In this document: piece by piece, positions 4,389 through 6,890 of the stretch
Layout: every line of letters begins with the position of its first letter
Numbering within the stretch: position 1 is the stretch's first letter
Origin: an uncultured Microbacteriaceae bacterium
GTDB lineage: Bacteria; Actinomycetota; Actinomycetes; Actinomycetales; Microbacteriaceae
Length of the DNA stretch: 6,890 bases
Direction: 5' to 3'
Assembly (NCBI GenBank): GCA_903907615.1
Contig: CAIVOR010000217.1
Location: 1-6,890, forward strand
Notes under the pieces: generated by a model
Told to the model about the DNA's origin: nothing
What the model saw: only the letters and a program-made list of their open reading frames with translations
The model's database searches: none
Made by a program: the position numbers and the translations under genes

Positions 4389-5849
4389 ATGGCCACCGCA
4401 CCCAAACTTGTTCCTGGCAAGCTGTTCATCAACGGCGAATGGCGCGAATCGTCTGACGGTCAGCGTCGCGATGTGATTAACCCCGCCACCGGCGAGGTTG
4501 CCTCGAGCATCGCGTGGGCCACGGCGGCGGATGTGGACGCTGCGGTTGCCGCGGCTCGCGCCGCCTTCGACAAGGGCGAGTGGTCGGGACTCAGCGGTCG
4601 TGAGCGGTCGCGCATCCTGCTTCGCGTTTCCCAGATTATGCGTGAGCGTTCCGACGAGCTGGCCTACGCCGAAAGCATTGACGTGGGCAAGCCCATCACC
4701 TTTGCGAACAACGTCGATGTGAACACGGCGATCGAACAGTACGAGTACGTGGCGAGCATGGCTCAGCACCTCGACGGTGCCACGCGCGAGACGCCGCTTC
4801 CCGCGTTCGCCTTCACGCGTCGCGAGCCGCTCGGTGTGGTGGGTGCGATTACGCCGTTCAACTTCCCGCTGATTCTGTCGAGCACCAAGATTGCTCCCGC
4901 GCTGGCAGCCGGCAACACGGTGGTGCACAAGCCGGCGAGCGACACTCCGCTGACCGCGCTCATCATGGCCGACATCCTGACGGCCGCCGGGGTTCCCGCG
5001 GGCGTCTTTAACGTGATCACCGGTTCCGGCTCGGGATTGGGCGACCACCTTGTGGGACACCCAGACGTGAACAAGATTGCGTTCACCGGTTCCACCGAGG
5101 TGGGACAGCACGTCGCCTCGCTTGCCGGACAGACCCTCAAGCCGGTCACTGCCGAGCTGGGCGGAAACGCGGCCAACATTCTCTTCGCCGACGCCGACCT
5201 CGACCAGGCCATCGGCGCGGTCATCAGCGGATTCGTTTTCAACACGGGCCAGTTCTGCATGGCCGGTCCGCGCCTGCTGGTGGAGCGTCCCCTCTATGAG
5301 ACTGTCCTCGGCATCCTGGGCCAGGCCGTTCCCGGCGTGCCCGTGGGTGACCCGCTGAAGCCCGAAACCGTGATTGGACCGCTGTCGAGCCAGGTTCAGC
5401 TCGAGAAGGTTGCCGGCATCGTCGACGCGGCCATCGCGCGCGGTGCCCGTGTTGTGGCCGGTGGAAAGCGCATGGAACTCAACGGCGGCTTCTACTACGA
5501 GACCACGGTTCTGGCTGACCTGCCCAATGATGATGTGGCCGTGGCCGAAGAAACGTTTGGCCCGGTGCTGACGGTGCAGCCCTTCGACACCGAAGAAGAG
5601 GCCATCCAGATGGCCAACAGCACGCCCTACGGATTGGCTGCCGGCCTGCAGACGGGCAACATCGCTCGGGCGCACCGAGTATCTGCCGCGTTGGATGCCG
5701 GAATCGTCTGGGTCAACTCGTGGGCGTTGCTCGACCCGGCCGTGCCGTTTGGTGGAGTCAAGGCTTCTGGCTGGGGACGCGAGTACGGCCCCGAGGCGCT
5801 CGAGGCGTACACGCGCACCAAGTCGGTTGTGATCTCGACTCAGGCCTAG
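4389..5849 (+). CDS. NAD(P)-dependent aldehyde dehydrogenase
   Basis: 486 aa, the usual length for the ALDH superfamily. It should oxidise an aldehyde to the carboxylic acid with NAD(P)+ in the cytoplasm. Visible landmarks are the Rossmann cofactor region T155-P-F-N158-F-P-L, K181-P-A-S184, F232-T-G-S-T-E-V-G239, the general-base motif E256-L-G-G-N260, the catalytic cysteine in F284-N-T-G-Q-F-C290, and E388-T-F-G-P-V near the C-terminus. All catalytic residues (N158, K181, E256, C290, E388) are present. ALDH2-type enzymes have Glu at the position of S184, where it selects NAD+; K181/S184 with ELGGN resembles E. coli GabD, so NADP+ use is plausible. Substrate cannot be assigned. The ATG at 4389 follows AAGGAG by 5 nt; an ATG 27 nt earlier lacks a good ribosome site. 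It is divergent from the MBL hydrolase and converges with the surface-protein gene. Confidence 0.95.
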   Translation: MATAPKLVPGKLFINGEWRESSDGQRRDVINPATGEVASSIAWATAADVDAAVAAARAAFDKGEWSGLSGRERSRILLRVSQIMRERSDELAYAESIDVGKPITFANNVDVNTAIEQYEYVASMAQHLDGATRETPLPAFAFTRREPLGVVGAITPFNFPLILSSTKIAPALAAGNTVVHKPASDTPLTALIMADILTAAGVPAGVFNVITGSGSGLGDHLVGHPDVNKIAFTGSTEVGQHVASLAGQTLKPVTAELGGNAANILFADADLDQAIGAVISGFVFNTGQFCMAGPRLLVERPLYETVLGILGQAVPGVPVGDPLKPETVIGPLSSQVQLEKVAGIVDAAIARGARVVAGGKRMELNGGFYYETTVLADLPNDDVAVAEETFGPVLTVQPFDTEEEAIQMANSTPYGLAAGLQTGNIARAHRVSAALDAGIVWVNSWALLDPAVPFGGVKASGWGREYGPEALEAYTRTKSVVISTQA

Positions 5850-5861
5850 GCCTGCCGGCCT
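5841..5861 (+). terminator. Palindrome and short hairpin at the ALDH / surface-protein convergence
   Basis: A perfect 14-bp palindrome, CAGGCCTAGGCCTG (5841-5854), contains the ALDH TAG (5847-5849). Overlapping it, AGGCC-TGCC-GGCCT (5848-5861) forms a 5-bp stem followed by TTACT, a weak intrinsic-terminator shape. The two convergent stop codons are only 12 bp apart, so any terminator must sit here. Confidence 0.3.
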
Positions 5862-6890
5862 TTACTCGGCCCGGCGGCGTCGGCGAGCCGACACGACGAG
5901 AGCAAGACCGGCTCCGGTCACAAGCAGGGCGAGTGTTGAGACGGCAGCCAGCGTGTTGCCAGAGAGTGACGGGCCCGTCGCCGGAAGCTGTGCATCGCCA
6001 CCACCCGCAGGCAGTTCGACTGCGGGAGGTTCTGCCACCGTGAACGGGAAGGCCGCAAAGGCAACGTTCTTACCCGAGGCCGTTTCGACCACCTTCAGCA
6101 TGTGCTCGCCCGGATCGAGGTCGCTCGGAACATCGACGTCGACGGAGAAATCGTAGTCGGGTCCGGTCGTCGAGACCGGAGATGCGGCAACCGCATCATC
6201 GTCCAACAGCACGGCATACGACGCGGCGTGACCCGGGTAGACCCCGGTGCCGGTGATAGTCACCGTGGTGCCGGGCGCCGGGGTCTGATCAACCTCAATA
6301 GTTCCATCGACGGCTGTAATTCCTAACCCGTTGCCGCCGCCCACGCCCTCATAATCGGTCAGTGTTCCTCCCCCGGAGCAATTGGCAGATGCAATGCCGT
6401 GCACACTCCCGGAATAAATGGCATAGTGACCCGTGGCACCGGCCGCCAGAGTTTCTGTCACGGGAAGAGTCAGCGAACCGGAGGGCAACAGCGTTGCCCT
6501 CAAGGCAAGGCTTCGCCACGTAATCTCCGCGTTTGCATTATTTACGACGGAACACCGCAACGCGGTCGTTCCCATGAGGGGAAGAGCTGGGCCACCAGAT
6601 CCGACAATCCAGGTTCCCGCAGCGTCCTGCCACTCGAGGGTGAACGTTGGTGAGGTTGCCACGACGGCGAAAATTGTGCCCGTGAAGTCGCTTGAGGTCG
6701 CCCCCATGGTGAATCGCGAGGTGATCACATTCGTGCCGGCAGTCAGCCCGCTCAGGGATACTGCCCCGCTGCCGCAGGTCGTAGATCCCGCCGAGATGGT
6801 GCAGGTTCCGAGTGAGCTCCCACCCTTCAAGAAGGTAACGACAACGTTTGCGCCCCGCGCTGACCCCAGTTCTGGCATGAGAGAGGTAAA
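5862..6890 (-). CDS. LPXTG cell-wall-anchored surface protein, C-terminal part
   Basis: 342 residues are visible; the frame is still open at base 6890 (no stop before the edge), so the N-terminus and signal peptide lie outside. The C-terminus is a textbook sortase signal: LPATG (codons 5973-5987), a hydrophobic stretch of about 20 residues rich in Ala/Leu/Val, then five arginines and Ala-Glu. The protein should be secreted and covalently linked to peptidoglycan by a sortase. The rest is Gly/Thr/Ser/Val-rich with beta-sandwich character. The last repeat before the anchor (VDQTPAPGTTVTITGTG to FPFTVAE) resembles bacterial Ig-like or IPT modules; the first part, with GTCTI and TTCGSG cysteines, resembles DUF11/Ig-type extracellular domains. 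No catalytic motif is seen. Adhesin or surface-layer roles are guesses. An internal ATG at about 6876-6878 is unlikely to be the real start. Confidence 0.88.
   Translation of the reverse strand, partial: FTSLMPELGSARGANVVVTFLKGGSSLGTCTISAGSTTCGSGAVSLSGLTAGTNVITSRFTMGATSSDFTGTIFAVVATSPTFTLEWQDAAGTWIVGSGGPALPLMGTTALRCSVVNNANAEITWRSLALRATLLPSGSLTLPVTETLAAGATGHYAIYSGSVHGIASANCSGGGTLTDYEGVGGGNGLGITAVDGTIEVDQTPAPGTTVTITGTGVYPGHAASYAVLLDDDAVAASPVSTTGPDYDFSVDVDVPSDLDPGEHMLKVVETASGKNVAFAAFPFTVAEPPAVELPAGGGDAQLPATGPSLSGNTLAAVSTLALLVTGAGLALVVSARRRRRAE
5973..5987 (-). other. LPATG sortase-recognition motif
   Basis: L-P-A-T-G lies 41 residues from the C-terminal end, followed by a hydrophobic segment and an RRRRR tail. 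Sortase cleaves between Thr and Gly and joins Thr to the cell wall. The sortase gene is not in this window. Confidence 0.9.

Noticed and set aside
4359..5675. 438-codon open frame on the minus strand opposite the aldehyde dehydrogenase gene
   Set aside because: The plus-strand ALDH is certain from its catalytic motifs. The antisense peptide is His/Arg/Gly/Val-rich noise without motifs or a ribosome binding site that makes sense.
1..6890. tRNA, rRNA, transposase, integrase, toxin-antitoxin or phage-defence genes
   Set aside because: I looked for cloverleaf-like segments, IS-type terminal repeats and typical motifs on both strands and saw none. All long frames are explained by the genes listed.

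Overview
The window looks like ordinary chromosome from a high-GC Gram-positive bacterium (Actinobacteria, most likely family Microbacteriaceae; the genus cannot be settled from this sequence). The basis is high GC with strong third-position GC bias, the order infC-rpmI-rplT-SpoU methyltransferase, a DUF1844 gene divergent from infC, alanine/lysine/proline-rich tails on IF3 and L20, and a GTTTCGACAGG/CAACCACC-type dispersed repeat that I recall from this family.

Layout: (1) 1-73, minus strand, is the start of a lipoprotein gene with a clear lipobox, its own RBS and a good -35/-10 promoter. (2) 236-2797, minus strand, is the translation operon infC (IF3) > rpmI (bL35) > rplT (bL20) > SpoU/TrmH-family rRNA methyltransferase. 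infC appears to start at a non-canonical AUC codon, 7 nt after an AGGAG Shine-Dalgarno sequence and upstream of the first ATG/GTG-type start. Its long C-terminal tail is partly encoded by repeat-like DNA. Strong inverted repeats sit over the infC stop codon and inside the methyltransferase gene. (3) 2798-3079 is the divergent intergenic region between infC and a plus-strand DUF1844 gene (3080-3424). (4) 3445-4257, minus strand, is a metallo-beta-lactamase-fold hydrolase. It is divergent from a plus-strand aldehyde dehydrogenase (4389-5849), and the two share an AT-rich 131-bp control region with inverted repeats. (5) 5862-6890, minus strand, is the C-terminal part of a secreted LPXTG (LPATG) cell-wall-anchored protein whose start lies beyond the window.

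The infC cluster makes an initiation factor, two large-subunit proteins and a probable rRNA modifier, so it is a ribosome-biogenesis unit. The MBL/ALDH pair may form a small detoxification or catabolic module, but nothing here identifies its substrate. I found no mobile element, CRISPR array, phage gene, tRNA or rRNA. I see no clearly new multi-gene system; the most interesting signals are in the control and tail architecture of infC.
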